6,533 nucleotides of DNA from Piscirickettsiaceae bacterium (GTDB lineage: Bacteria; Pseudomonadota; Gammaproteobacteria; Thiomicrospirales; Thiomicrospiraceae). The DNA lies in assembly GCA_027019045.1 (NCBI GenBank), contig JALUXI010000257.1, positions 1 through 6,533 of the forward strand, read 5' to 3'. Below are positions 1 through 6,009 of the stretch, one piece after another. How positions within the stretch are numbered: position 1 is the first letter of the stretch; every line of letters starts with the position of its first letter. Below the pieces are notes generated by a model, which saw nothing but the letters and a program-made list of their open reading frames with translations, had not been told where the DNA came from and ran no database searches. The position numbers were made by a program, and so were the translations under genes.

Positions 1-768
1 TTCCGCTGCGGGAGTTGGTGTACGAAAAGCCACCGCAATATCATTGGTCACCTGATCCCCTGCCACAGGAATCACTGCCGTATGGCGAATCGCCCCATTT
101 TGGAAAACAGCAATATCCGTCGTACCGCCACCAATATCGACCAAACAGACCCCTAACTCTTTTTCATCTTCAGACAACACAGCTTCACTTGAAGCCAGTT
201 GCTCTAAAATAATGTCCGCCACTTCTAAATCGCAACGCTCAACGCATTTAGTAATATTCTGTGCCGCACTGACCGATCCCATCACCATATGCACCTTGGC
301 TTCTAGACGCACCCCAGACATCCCAACAGGCTCACGAATCCCGCCTTGCTTGTCGATGATAAACTCTTGCGGCAAGATGTGCAGCAACTGCATATCTCCA
401 GGAATCGCCAAAGTTTTGGCCGCTTCAATCACTCGCTCAACATCTTCAGGCTTGACCTCTTGGTCGCTAATCGCCACCATTCCATCTGAATTCATACTAC
501 GAATATGGCTACCCGCAATCCCCACATAGACGGCTTGAGCTTGTTGACCGCTCATTCGCTCTGCTTCATCAATGGCGTGCTGAATGGAATCAACCGTGGC
601 ATCGATATTAACCACCACCCCCTTCTTAAGCCCTCGTGAAGGATGCAGTCCCATCCCAATCACTTCAAGCTCACCGCTTGATTTCAGCTTCCCAATAATG
701 GCCGCAATTTTGGAAGTGCCGATATCCAGTCCAACAATAATATTTGAGTTCTGCTGTTTATTTGCCAT
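1..768 (-). CDS. ftsA: cell division protein FtsA, N-terminal 256 residues (cut by window edge)
   Basis: FtsA is an actin-like ATPase that sits on the inner face of the cytoplasmic membrane, tethers FtsZ filaments and recruits later divisome proteins. The reading frame starts at ATG 768 (MANKQQNSNIIVGLDIGTSK) and stays open to the left edge, ending in ...FRTPTPAAE. The actin-fold phosphate-1 motif GLDIGTSK lies at residues 13-20 and the phosphate-2 motif DIGGGTTD at 211-218. The stretch between about residues 85 and 160, including VYVGIAGSHI, fits the FtsA-specific 1C subdomain. Roughly the last 150 residues, including the membrane-targeting helix, lie outside the window. The start codon overlaps the end of ftsQ by 11 bases (758-768). 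No strong Shine-Dalgarno site precedes it, so translation is probably coupled to ftsQ. Identity is very secure from the motifs and the neighbours. Confidence 0.97.
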   Translation of the reverse strand, partial: MANKQQNSNIIVGLDIGTSKIAAIIGKLKSSGELEVIGMGLHPSRGLKKGVVVNIDATVDSIQHAIDEAERMSGQQAQAVYVGIAGSHIRSMNSDGMVAISDQEVKPEDVERVIEAAKTLAIPGDMQLLHILPQEFIIDKQGGIREPVGMSGVRLEAKVHMVMGSVSAAQNITKCVERCDLEVADIILEQLASSEAVLSEDEKELGVCLVDIGGGTTDIAVFQNGAIRHTAVIPVAGDQVTNDIAVAFRTPTPAAE

Positions 769-1489
769 CTGTTGCTAATCCATGCTCTGATTTTTTGGGC
801 GATTGTTGCTTTATAATAAAACCATTACTATATCGTAAATCAAATCCCTGTGCGACTTTCAAATAGGATTTTTCAACTTTTGGGTAAGCCAACGCAAATC
901 GGCGCAGCTCTTCCGCCCCTTTCTCTCTATCCGCCACCAAAGTACGACCATCCAACAGTGTGATTTTCCAAATACCGCTAGGCGCCAATTCAAGCTGAGC
1001 AATTTTCATCCCTAAAGGTTGTAAACGCTGTTGAAATACTACTAGCGCTTTAAGGACTTCTGCGGCATCTGCATCCTCGCCTTTCAACCGTACAAGATTT
1101 TCAAACGGCGAAATATCCAGAGGGTAAAAGACCTGCCCAGCATCATTGACAAGTCCATTTTCATTCCAGCGCACCACCGGTTTTTGTAACACCAAACGAA
1201 CTTTCAAAGTATCTGGCCAAAATCGACTCACTGCTGCACTGCGTACCCACTCCAATCGTGCCAAATCTGACTGCAATTGCAACAGATCCACCTGCCAAAA
1301 AGAGTCTCCTAGATAAGGCTTCACCACCTGCTGAAACTGCTTTTGCTGTTCTGGCTGCAAAGCTGAAGGCTCGGTCACCACTTTTTTTAATGGGAAGAGG
1401 GTATTTTGCTTATCCCACAGATAAACGCCCGCCCCCAAGACTAGCAACATCAATCCCCCTACCAGTAAACTTTTCAGCCAAGTCTTCAC
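758..1489 (-). CDS. ftsQ: cell division protein FtsQ
   Basis: FtsQ is a bitopic inner-membrane divisome protein that links early cytoplasmic division proteins to FtsB/FtsL and the septal synthases. The product has 243 residues, slightly shorter than E. coli FtsQ. A short basic N-terminus (MKTWLK) is followed by one membrane helix at about 5-25, giving an N-in topology. A POTRA domain spans about 32-102, with the family signature around WVRSAAVSRFWPDTLKVRLV (81-100). The FtsQ beta domain follows, with VVRWNENG and LLDGRTLVADREKGAEELRRF, and ends near FDLRYSNGFIIK. The start is GTG at 1489, preceded by GGTGAGG six bases upstream. The gene begins 12 bases after the ddl stop, and its own end overlaps ftsA by 11 bases. 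Sequence conservation in this family is low, but the architecture and position between ddl and ftsA make the assignment secure. Confidence 0.96.
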   Translation of the reverse strand: MKTWLKSLLVGGLMLLVLGAGVYLWDKQNTLFPLKKVVTEPSALQPEQQKQFQQVVKPYLGDSFWQVDLLQLQSDLARLEWVRSAAVSRFWPDTLKVRLVLQKPVVRWNENGLVNDAGQVFYPLDISPFENLVRLKGEDADAAEVLKALVVFQQRLQPLGMKIAQLELAPSGIWKITLLDGRTLVADREKGAEELRRFALAYPKVEKSYLKVAQGFDLRYSNGFIIKQQSPKKSEHGLATDGK

Positions 1490-1495
1490 TCAACA

Positions 1496-1502
1496 CCTCA
1501 CC
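1496..1502 (-). promoter_or_regulatory. ribosome binding site of ftsQ at the ddl stop codon
   Basis: On the minus strand the ddl stop TAG runs straight into GGTGAGG, then six bases, then the GTG start of ftsQ. The Shine-Dalgarno site touches the upstream stop codon, so a ribosome finishing ddl ends on the ftsQ initiation region. This supports GTG 1489 as the real start. A GTG at 1501 in the same stretch is excluded because it meets a TGA after three codons. Confidence 0.75.
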
Positions 1503-2428
1503 TATACTTTTGCAAGCTGCAAAATGCGCAAAACTAAGTCTGAAAATCCCAGTCCCGCATGCTTGGCTGCCATGGGCACCAAACTATGATCGGTCATGCC
1601 AGGCACGGTATTGAGTTCAATTAAGTAGGGATTTAATTGTGAATCCAACATTAAATCCACCCGCCCCCAACCTTCAGCACCCAGCACTTCAAACGCTTGT
1701 TTTGCTAGTTTCTGCATCTGCTGCTCCTTGCCTGCAGATAGATGCACAGGGCAGTGATATTGGGTGGTATCGGAGTGGTATTTCGCCTCGAAATCATAAA
1801 AATCCCGATCCGTTTCCAGCTCAATCAACGGCAAAGCCTCATCCCCTAAAATGGCCGCCGTAAATTCTCGCCCAGTGATCCACTGCTCAATCAAGATCTC
1901 CGCATCAAACAGCTGTGCTTCGGCAATGGCCGACTCTAGTTCACCTTCTGATAGAACTTTTTGCAACCCTATACTAGAACCCTCTCGACTGGGCTTGACC
2001 ATCACCGGAAAATTCAACCCCGCTTGATGAAATCGTTTCCAACTGAAAGGAAGGACATCGCTTACCCAGATAAAATTGGGCGTCGGCAATCCTGCCCCCT
2101 GCCAAGCCAACTTGCTACGCAACTTATCCATGGCCAAAGCCGATGCCGCCATTTTACTGCCCGTAAACGACACGCCTAAGCTCTGCAAAATCGCCTGTAC
2201 CTGACCATCTTCTCCCCAACGACCATGCAGCGCAATAAAGGCTAAATCAGCTCCCTCCACTGCCTGCACAACCGCTTGAAGCGACTGCACATCAAATGCT
2301 TCAGCCTCCACGCCCACTTGTTGCAAAGCCTGAACCACCTGCTGCCCACTGTTGAGCGACACCGCTCTTTCTGCCGCCGTGCCCCCCATTAAAACAGCAA
2401 CTTTGCCTAAATTATCTAGACTAAACAC
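1502..2428 (-). CDS. ddl: D-alanine--D-alanine ligase
   Basis: This ATP-grasp enzyme joins two D-alanines using ATP to make the dipeptide that MurF adds to the peptidoglycan precursor; it is cytoplasmic. From the GTG at 2428 the product is 308 residues, close to the 306 of E. coli DdlB. Visible family elements are the N-terminal VAVLMGGTAAERAVSLNSG with the substrate-binding Glu at 20, the EGSSIG loop (149-154, Ser 151), the omega-loop FYDFEAKYHSDTTQYHCP with Tyr 217, the metal ligand Asp of RVDLMLD near 257, and IELNTVPGMTDHS with Glu 271 and Asn 273. From the Ser onward the residues sit one position later than in E. coli DdlB. A start at 2470 is also open but would add 14 unconserved residues deep inside murC. 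The gene overlaps murC by 8 bases, and ftsQ follows 12 bases after its stop. Confidence 0.97.
   Translation of the reverse strand: MFSLDNLGKVAVLMGGTAAERAVSLNSGQQVVQALQQVGVEAEAFDVQSLQAVVQAVEGADLAFIALHGRWGEDGQVQAILQSLGVSFTGSKMAASALAMDKLRSKLAWQGAGLPTPNFIWVSDVLPFSWKRFHQAGLNFPVMVKPSREGSSIGLQKVLSEGELESAIAEAQLFDAEILIEQWITGREFTAAILGDEALPLIELETDRDFYDFEAKYHSDTTQYHCPVHLSAGKEQQMQKLAKQAFEVLGAEGWGRVDLMLDSQLNPYLIELNTVPGMTDHSLVPMAAKHAGLGFSDLVLRILQLAKV
1543..1557 (-). repeat. 16-base dispersed repeat, near copy inside ddl
   Basis: The minus strand reads CGGGACTGGGATTTT, one G fewer than the two exact copies at 3885-3900 and 6367-6382. It lies in the coding sequence for the C-terminal GLGFSDL of Ddl. Confidence 0.35.
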
Positions 2429-3815
2429 GCTTTTCTTCCCTCTCTTGCCAACGACGAGCCACCTGCCCAATACTACCCGCCCCCATCACTAATACCACAT
2501 CGTCAGGTTGCAATAGCGGCTGCATCAATTCATCCAACTTTTCCAAATCTTCAACTAAAGTGACATTCTGTTGACCATGCAGCCGCAATGCTTGAATTAA
2601 CGATTTCGCATCTGCTCCTGGAATCGGACTCTCTCCCGCCGCATACACTTCGGTTAGCACAACCAAATCCGCCAACCTTAAAGCTTGAACAAATGCATCA
2701 AAAAGATCTCGGGTACGGGTATATCGATGTGGCTGAAACACTAAGACCAAGCGTTGTTGAGGAAAAGCGGCTCTCGCCGTAGTCAAGGTCGCCTCCAGCT
2801 CCGTTGGGTGGTGACCGTAATCATCCACCAGCGTCACAGACTGCCCCGCAATCTGCCGTTCAGGATAGACCTCAAAGCGTCGTCCAACCCCACCAAAAGC
2901 AGCCAATGCTCGTTGAATCGCCTCAACCTCCACGCCCAGCTCCCAAGCGACCGCAATCGCCGCTAGCGCATTCAAAACATTATGTCGACCAGGCAAATTC
3001 AGCTGCACCTCAAAAGCCCGTTCACCTTTTAGCCAGACCTCAAACCGACTTTGCAGCCCTTCATGCACCACCGCTTTCCCTTGCACATCTGCATCCTGCT
3101 CAATGCCATAGGTCAGCACTTTCCGTTTCAACTTAGGCATCATCTGCCGAATATTGGCGTCATCTACACACAAAATCGCCATGCCATAAAAAGGTAAACG
3201 GTGAATAAAATCAATAAAAGTCTGTTCTAAATTCTGGTACTGCCCCTGATAGGTTTCCATGTGATCTTCTTCAATATTAGTCACCACTGAAATCATTGGA
3301 CTCAGGTGCAAAAAGGAAGCGTCCGACTCATCCGCCTCCGCCACCAAATATTGACTTGACCCCAAACGGGCATTGGTACCGACTTGATTTAACCGTCCCC
3401 CAATCACAAAAGTGGGATCCAATCCACCCTCGGTTAAAATCGCCGCCGCCAAACTGGTTGTGGTGGTTTTGCCATGCGTTCCCGCAATCGCAATGCCAAA
3501 ACGCATCCGCATCAACTCCGCCAACATCTCCGCCCGTGGAATCACAGGAATGCGTTGTGCCTTTGCCCAAGCCACTTCAGGATTATCTTGAGCAATCGCC
3601 GTTGAAGTCACCACCACATCACAAGTTTTGACATAGTGTGCCTCATGCCCCATCTGAATCTTCGCCCCCAACTCAATCAAATGCGCAATGGTCGGATTAT
3701 GACGAATATCCGACCCCGTCACCTCAAACCCCATATTCAGGCACACTTCAGCAATGCCCGCCATACCGACACCGCCAATCCCCACAAAATGAATCTGCCG
3801 AACCTTATCTTTCAT
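2421..3815 (-). CDS. murC: UDP-N-acetylmuramate--L-alanine ligase (MurC)
   Basis: MurC adds L-alanine to UDP-N-acetylmuramic acid with ATP, the first amino-acid step of the peptidoglycan stem peptide; it is cytoplasmic. The product is 464 residues from ATG 3815, near the usual length. All three Mur-ligase domains are visible: the N-terminal UDP-binding fold with HFVGIGGVGMAGIAEV, the central ATPase with the P-loop GTHGKTT (112-118), EADESDASF (160-168) and NIEEDH, and the C-terminal domain with LPGRHNVLNA (274-283), GGVGRRFE (308-315), DYGHHPTE and HRYTRT (363-368). The ...THGKTT and DYGHHP versions mark it as MurC rather than MurD, MurE, MurF or Mpl. It is the first gene of the minus-strand run and overlaps ddl by 8 bases. 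murB is not between murC and ddl, as in E. coli. GTG 3821 is in frame, but its spacing to the ribosome binding site is too short. Confidence 0.97.
   Translation of the reverse strand: MKDKVRQIHFVGIGGVGMAGIAEVCLNMGFEVTGSDIRHNPTIAHLIELGAKIQMGHEAHYVKTCDVVVTSTAIAQDNPEVAWAKAQRIPVIPRAEMLAELMRMRFGIAIAGTHGKTTTTSLAAAILTEGGLDPTFVIGGRLNQVGTNARLGSSQYLVAEADESDASFLHLSPMISVVTNIEEDHMETYQGQYQNLEQTFIDFIHRLPFYGMAILCVDDANIRQMMPKLKRKVLTYGIEQDADVQGKAVVHEGLQSRFEVWLKGERAFEVQLNLPGRHNVLNALAAIAVAWELGVEVEAIQRALAAFGGVGRRFEVYPERQIAGQSVTLVDDYGHHPTELEATLTTARAAFPQQRLVLVFQPHRYTRTRDLFDAFVQALRLADLVVLTEVYAAGESPIPGADAKSLIQALRLHGQQNVTLVEDLEKLDELMQPLLQPDDVVLVMGAGSIGQVARRWQEREEKRV
2435..2444 (-). promoter_or_regulatory. ribosome binding site deciding the GTG start of ddl
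   Basis: Within the last codons of murC the minus strand reads GAGAGGGAAG. The GAGGG core lies nine bases before GTG 2428. This site and the family-typical protein length both favour GTG 2428 over the further-upstream start at 2470. Confidence 0.65.
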
Positions 3816-3823
3816 GACCACTG

Positions 3824-3829
3824 CTCTTT
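3824..3829 (-). promoter_or_regulatory. ribosome binding site of murC
   Basis: AAAGAG on the minus strand lies eight bases before ATG 3815 but only two bases before the alternative GTG 3821. The spacing therefore selects the ATG. Confidence 0.6.
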
Positions 3830-3884
3830 ATACAACTAACATCGTATCTTACTAAATTTCCCAAAAAACAACGCGAAAATTCTC

Positions 3885-3900
3885 AAAATCCCCAGTCCCG
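3885..3900 (-). repeat. 16-base dispersed repeat, copy in the murC leader
   Basis: On the minus strand this reads CGGGACTGGGGATTTT. An exact copy in the same orientation lies at 6367-6382 inside the unrecognised edge gene. A near copy lacking one G lies at 1543-1557 in the 3' part of ddl; the leader and ddl copies also share TG-C flanking bases just upstream. The three sites are in unrelated contexts (intergenic, and two coding regions in different reading frames). Function unknown; chance is possible. Confidence 0.45.
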
Positions 3901-3920
3901 CACCCATAAATTGAAGACAC

Positions 3921-3947
3921 AAAAAAAGCCGTCGCAATGACGGCTTT
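3921..3947 (-). terminator. intrinsic terminator after tRNA-Ser
   Basis: A perfect nine-base-pair stem pairs 3925-3933 with 3939-3947 around a five-base loop. On the minus strand the stem AAAGCCGTC / GACGGCTTT runs into seven T residues ending at 3921. It lies eight bases beyond the CCA end of the tRNA and fits a Rho-independent terminator for the tRNA transcript. It also insulates the murC operon. Confidence 0.9.
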
Positions 3948-3954
3948 CAAAATC

Positions 3955-4045
3955 TGGCGGAGAGCGGGGGATTCGAACCCCCGATAGGTTATTAGCCTAT
4001 ACCCGCTTTCCAGGCGAGCTCCTTCAACCACTCAGACAGCTCTCC
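3955..4045 (-). tRNA. tRNA-Ser (anticodon GGA)
   Basis: The 91-base minus-strand sequence folds as a class II tRNA. The acceptor stem pairs GGAGAGC with GCTCTCC, followed by discriminator G and an encoded CCA at 3955-3957. The anticodon stem CTCGC/GCGGG carries the loop CTGGAAA with anticodon GGA at 4009-4011, which reads the serine codons UCC and UCU. The long variable arm pairs ATAGG with CCTAT around CTAATAA, as expected for serine. The T arm is GGGGG-TTCGAAT-CCCCC. It has its own promoter and terminator. No integrase gene or duplicated 3' end suggesting use as an attachment site is seen in the window. Confidence 0.97.
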
Positions 4046-4059
4046 GAAGGAAGTGGGGC

Positions 4060-4087
4060 ATTATACCAAATTCATCGACAGAGTAAA
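4060..4087 (-). promoter_or_regulatory. sigma-70-type promoter of tRNA-Ser with GC-rich discriminator
   Basis: On the minus strand a perfect -10 box TATAAT occupies 4060-4065. A partial -35 box TTTACT lies at 4082-4087, with a 16-base spacer. The bases just after the -10 box read GCCCCAC, a GC-rich discriminator of the kind typical of stable-RNA promoters under stringent (ppGpp) control. Mature tRNA begins 14 bases after the -10 box, leaving a short 5' leader. The -35 box falls just past the stop codon of the upstream GlcG-like gene. Confidence 0.75.
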
Positions 4088-4091
4088 GCAC

Positions 4092-4577
4092 TCACATCAT
4101 CTCTAAATCATCCAAACGGCTCTCCAAACCTTTCATTGCACACTGCTCATCTGTCATCCCCGAAGGCGCTCCACTCACACCAATCGCACCATACAACCGT
4201 CCACCTGCACGAATCGGTACACCGCCCGCCATAAACACTAATCGATCATCCGCAAAAGGTAATCCCGTCCCCACCTGGCCTTTCAGTTGAGAACCTTTCG
4301 CATTAAAGTTCACGGCGGTAAACGCCTTTTTATAGCTAATCGGCGTGGAGACAGGCGGAGCCACCGTATCTCGCAGTTGTGCCTGAATATGGCCACTGCG
4401 ATCCACCACCGTTGCACTCACCGAAATCCCCTCTTCACGACACGCCTTAATGGCCGCCATGGCCATATCCTGAGCCACCTCCAATGTCAGCCGTGGCACA
4501 GAAACCGTCAATGCCTCCTCTGCATGCACGCTCTGAACAAACAACCACCCTGTCAAGAATGCGACTTTTATTTTCAT
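4092..4577 (-). CDS. exported GlcG/HbpS-like (DUF336) protein
   Basis: The 161-residue product has a signal peptide: a basic start (MKIK), a hydrophobic stretch to about residue 14, and a VHA cleavage site at 17-19 before EEALTV. The mature part of about 142 residues fits the GlcG/HbpS family (Pfam PF03928): LEVAQDMAMAAIKACREEG, VSATVVDRSGHIQAQLRD (53-70), SYKKAFTAVNF, and the strongly typical GGVPIRAGGRLYGAIGVSGAPSG followed by DEQCA. HbpS, a Streptomyces member, binds haem, and GlcG sits in glycolate operons. The function of exported proteobacterial members is not settled, so no substrate is assigned. Start ATG 4577 follows AAAGGAG six bases upstream; the frame is open further to 4718, but that would run into the divergent gene and bury the signal peptide. 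No terminator is visible before tRNA-Ser, 46 bases downstream. Confidence 0.9.
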   Translation of the reverse strand: MKIKVAFLTGWLFVQSVHAEEALTVSVPRLTLEVAQDMAMAAIKACREEGISVSATVVDRSGHIQAQLRDTVAPPVSTPISYKKAFTAVNFNAKGSQLKGQVGTGLPFADDRLVFMAGGVPIRAGGRLYGAIGVSGAPSGMTDEQCAMKGLESRLDDLEMM

Positions 4578-4634
4578 GTCTCTCTCCTTTAGCCTACAAT
4601 ATAAAGTCATTTCACTCCTCAAAAGGAATGCTAC
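4578..4634. promoter_or_regulatory. 57-base divergent spacer with promoters for both directions
   Basis: This is the only space between two divergent start codons, so both promoters must lie here or inside the opposite gene. On the plus strand a TACAAT hexamer at 4595-4600 is a fair -10 box, but the sequence 16-18 bases upstream (TTTTCA) is a poor -35. On the minus strand a TATTGT or TATATT could serve as -10, with TTGAGG upstream at short spacing. The ribosome binding sites (4584-4590 minus, 4621-4627 plus) take up both ends. No clear operator palindrome is visible. Confidence 0.4.
4584..4590 (-). promoter_or_regulatory. strong ribosome binding site of the GlcG-like gene
   Basis: AAAGGAG lies six bases before ATG 4577. 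It decides the start in favour of the signal-peptide form over any longer open frame reaching into the divergent gene. Confidence 0.8.
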
Positions 4635-5546
4635 ATGTTTGATTTTACACTCTTTACCCTCATTTTTATTGCTGCAATCCTCATTATCCTTTTTAAAGCA
4701 GTTAAAATCGTGCCGCAATCAGAGTTGATGGTCGTGGAGCGACTGGGGAAATATCACCGCACTCTGGATGCAGGGCTTAACTTTATTATTCCCTTTATTG
4801 ATCAAATCCGAGCCAGCTTCACCACTCAAGAACAGGTGATTGATATTCCACCGCAAAAAGTCTTTACCAAAGACAATGTCTCCATCACCATTAACGGACT
4901 GGTTTTCTTGCGAATCAACGATGCCCGCAAAGCCACCTATGAGATCCTTGATCTCAAGTCTGCCATTGCCCAACTTGCCCAAACCACTTTACGGGCTGAA
5001 ATTGGAAAACTCGATTTAGATGACACCCTCTCTTCTCGTGAACAACTCAATGCCGCCCTACTCAGGGCACTGGATTCCGCTTCAGCCAACTGGGGCGCTA
5101 AGGTCACCCGTGTGGAAATCTCTGACATCTCCGTCCCTGAAGAAGTCAAAGCAGCCATGGAATTGCAACTACGAGCTGAACGGGAACGCCGTGCCACCGA
5201 AACTCAGGCAGAAGGGGAAAAGAACGCCACCATTGCAGAGGCGGAAGGGAATCGACAAAAGGCGTTTAAAGAAGCCGAAGCAATTGAACGGATGGCGGAT
5301 GCCAAACGCTATGAACAGATTCAAATCTCCGAAGGGGAACAGCAAGCGATGATATTAATTAACCAAGCGATGCAAGACAACCCACAAGCTGCCGAGTTCC
5401 TGCTTGCCAAAGATCGCATCAAAGCTTTTGAAGGTATCGCCGCCAGCGACTCCGCCAATAAAGTGATTCTCCCCTATGAAGCCAGCGAACTCATTGGCTC
5501 ACTTTCAGCTTTAACCAGCATCTTAAATCCCAAAGGAGAGAAGTAA
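4635..5546 (+). CDS. qmcA: SPFH/stomatin-like membrane protein, QmcA type
   Basis: This is a 303-residue SPFH (stomatin/prohibitin/flotillin/HflK) family protein. It is a membrane-anchored oligomeric scaffold thought to organise membrane regions or protect and regulate membrane proteases; the exact role of QmcA is not well defined. An N-terminal membrane helix spans about 5-22. The SPFH domain runs about 23-170 with VVERLGKYHRTLDAGLNFII, TTQEQVIDIPPQ, TKDNVSITINGLVFLRI and TLRAEIGKLDLDD. A charged helical segment (VKAAMELQLRAERERRATET onward, about 171-235) looks like the coiled coil used for oligomer formation. The tail ends in a stomatin-like SELIGSLSAL. Start ATG 4635 follows AAAAGGA by seven bases. 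It is joined to the NfeD-like gene by a one-base TAATG overlap, the arrangement of qmcA-ybbJ in E. coli. HflK/HflC are excluded by the absence of their paired genes and by this partner. Confidence 0.93.
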   Translation: MFDFTLFTLIFIAAILIILFKAVKIVPQSELMVVERLGKYHRTLDAGLNFIIPFIDQIRASFTTQEQVIDIPPQKVFTKDNVSITINGLVFLRINDARKATYEILDLKSAIAQLAQTTLRAEIGKLDLDDTLSSREQLNAALLRALDSASANWGAKVTRVEISDISVPEEVKAAMELQLRAERERRATETQAEGEKNATIAEAEGNRQKAFKEAEAIERMADAKRYEQIQISEGEQQAMILINQAMQDNPQAAEFLLAKDRIKAFEGIAASDSANKVILPYEASELIGSLSALTSILNPKGEK

Positions 5547-6007
5547 TGGATGGACAAAACCCCGCCATTCTCCCCGCCTTTGCCAATTGGCAACTGCTAT
5601 CGTTAGGAGTGATTCTCATCACCCTGGAAGTCACCCTGCTGAACTTTTTTATTCTGCTCTGGTTTGGCATTGCTGCCATTCTGGTTGGCATTTGGGGCTT
5701 TTTCATCCCCTTTGAACACGGCGAATACCAACTCCTTGCGACAGCCGTGATGGGAACAGGGCTACTGCTCCTGTTTCGCAATCGCCTTTTAGAGGTCAAT
5801 CAAAAAACCCCAGAGATGACACTGGAAACTTTTAAAGCAGGTGAAGCAGGCAGGCTGATGCAACAAGACGGCACCTGGATGATTGAATACCAAGGCAGCT
5901 GGTGGCAAGTTGCCAACCCAACTGACAATTTGAAAGCAGGCGAAACCGTGCGGGTCACCAAAGTCGAAAACAACCGAGTCTGGATTCAACCCCAAAACCC
6001 TTCTTGA
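5546..6007 (+). CDS. short NfeD-like membrane protein with OB-fold tail (YbbJ-like)
   Basis: This 153-residue protein belongs to the short NfeD class, without the N-terminal ClpP-like protease domain of long NfeD proteins. Hydrophobic segments at about 15-31, 33-54 and 61-77 suggest two to three membrane helices, followed by the basic turn RNRL. The C-terminal part from about 97, GEAGRLMQQDGTWMIEYQGSWWQV through AGETVRVTKVENNRVWIQP, is the soluble beta-barrel (OB-fold) domain typical of the family. NfeD proteins are encoded next to SPFH proteins across bacteria and archaea and are thought to act with them at the membrane. Here the ATG shares its A with the stop codon of the SPFH gene (TAATG), and AAAGGAG lies seven bases upstream at 5532-5538, so translation is probably coupled. 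The biochemical role is not established. Confidence 0.92.
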   Translation: MDGQNPAILPAFANWQLLSLGVILITLEVTLLNFFILLWFGIAAILVGIWGFFIPFEHGEYQLLATAVMGTGLLLLFRNRLLEVNQKTPEMTLETFKAGEAGRLMQQDGTWMIEYQGSWWQVANPTDNLKAGETVRVTKVENNRVWIQPQNPS

Positions 6008-6009
6008 TT

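Larger units (their letters stand above)
3816..3920 (-). promoter_or_regulatory. murC leader and probable promoter region
   Basis: About 100 bases separate the tRNA terminator from murC. Because that terminator would stop most upstream transcripts, a promoter for murC-ddl-ftsQ-ftsA is expected here. The stretch is AT-rich near murC. On the minus strand there is a TAAGAT hexamer (3845-3850) with TTGTTT 15 bases upstream, and a TATAAA close to the ribosome binding site with no matching -35. Neither is a convincing sigma-70 promoter. The leader also contains one copy of the 16-base repeat described separately (3885-3900). No riboswitch-like structure is apparent. Confidence 0.35.

Noticed and set aside
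212..529. Plus-strand open frame opposite ftsA
   Set aside because: It is a shadow of the conserved ftsA frame, which is confirmed codon by codon by actin-fold motifs.
1258..1614. Plus-strand open frame across the ftsQ/ddl junction
   Set aside because: It is antisense to two confirmed genes and has no recognisable domain.
2429..2470. Longer Ddl start at 2470
   Set aside because: It adds 14 residues lacking family similarity. The GTG at 2428 has its own ribosome binding site and gives the usual family length.
3296..3631. Plus-strand open frame of 111 codons, proline-rich
   Set aside because: It lies wholly antisense to conserved murC coding sequence and has low-complexity, proline-rich composition with no plausible ribosome binding site or family resemblance.
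3955..4045. tRNA-Ser as an attachment site for an integrated element
   Set aside because: There is no integrase, no repeated tRNA 3' end and no foreign-looking genes on either side within the window.
4578..4718. N-terminal extension of the GlcG-like protein to 4718
   Set aside because: It would overlap the start of the divergent SPFH gene, bury a good signal peptide and ignore the strong ribosome binding site before ATG 4577.
5020..5352. Second plus-strand frame inside the SPFH gene
   Set aside because: It is an out-of-frame shadow of the charged coiled-coil coding region, rich in Lys and Arg from frame-shifted Glu/Ala codons.
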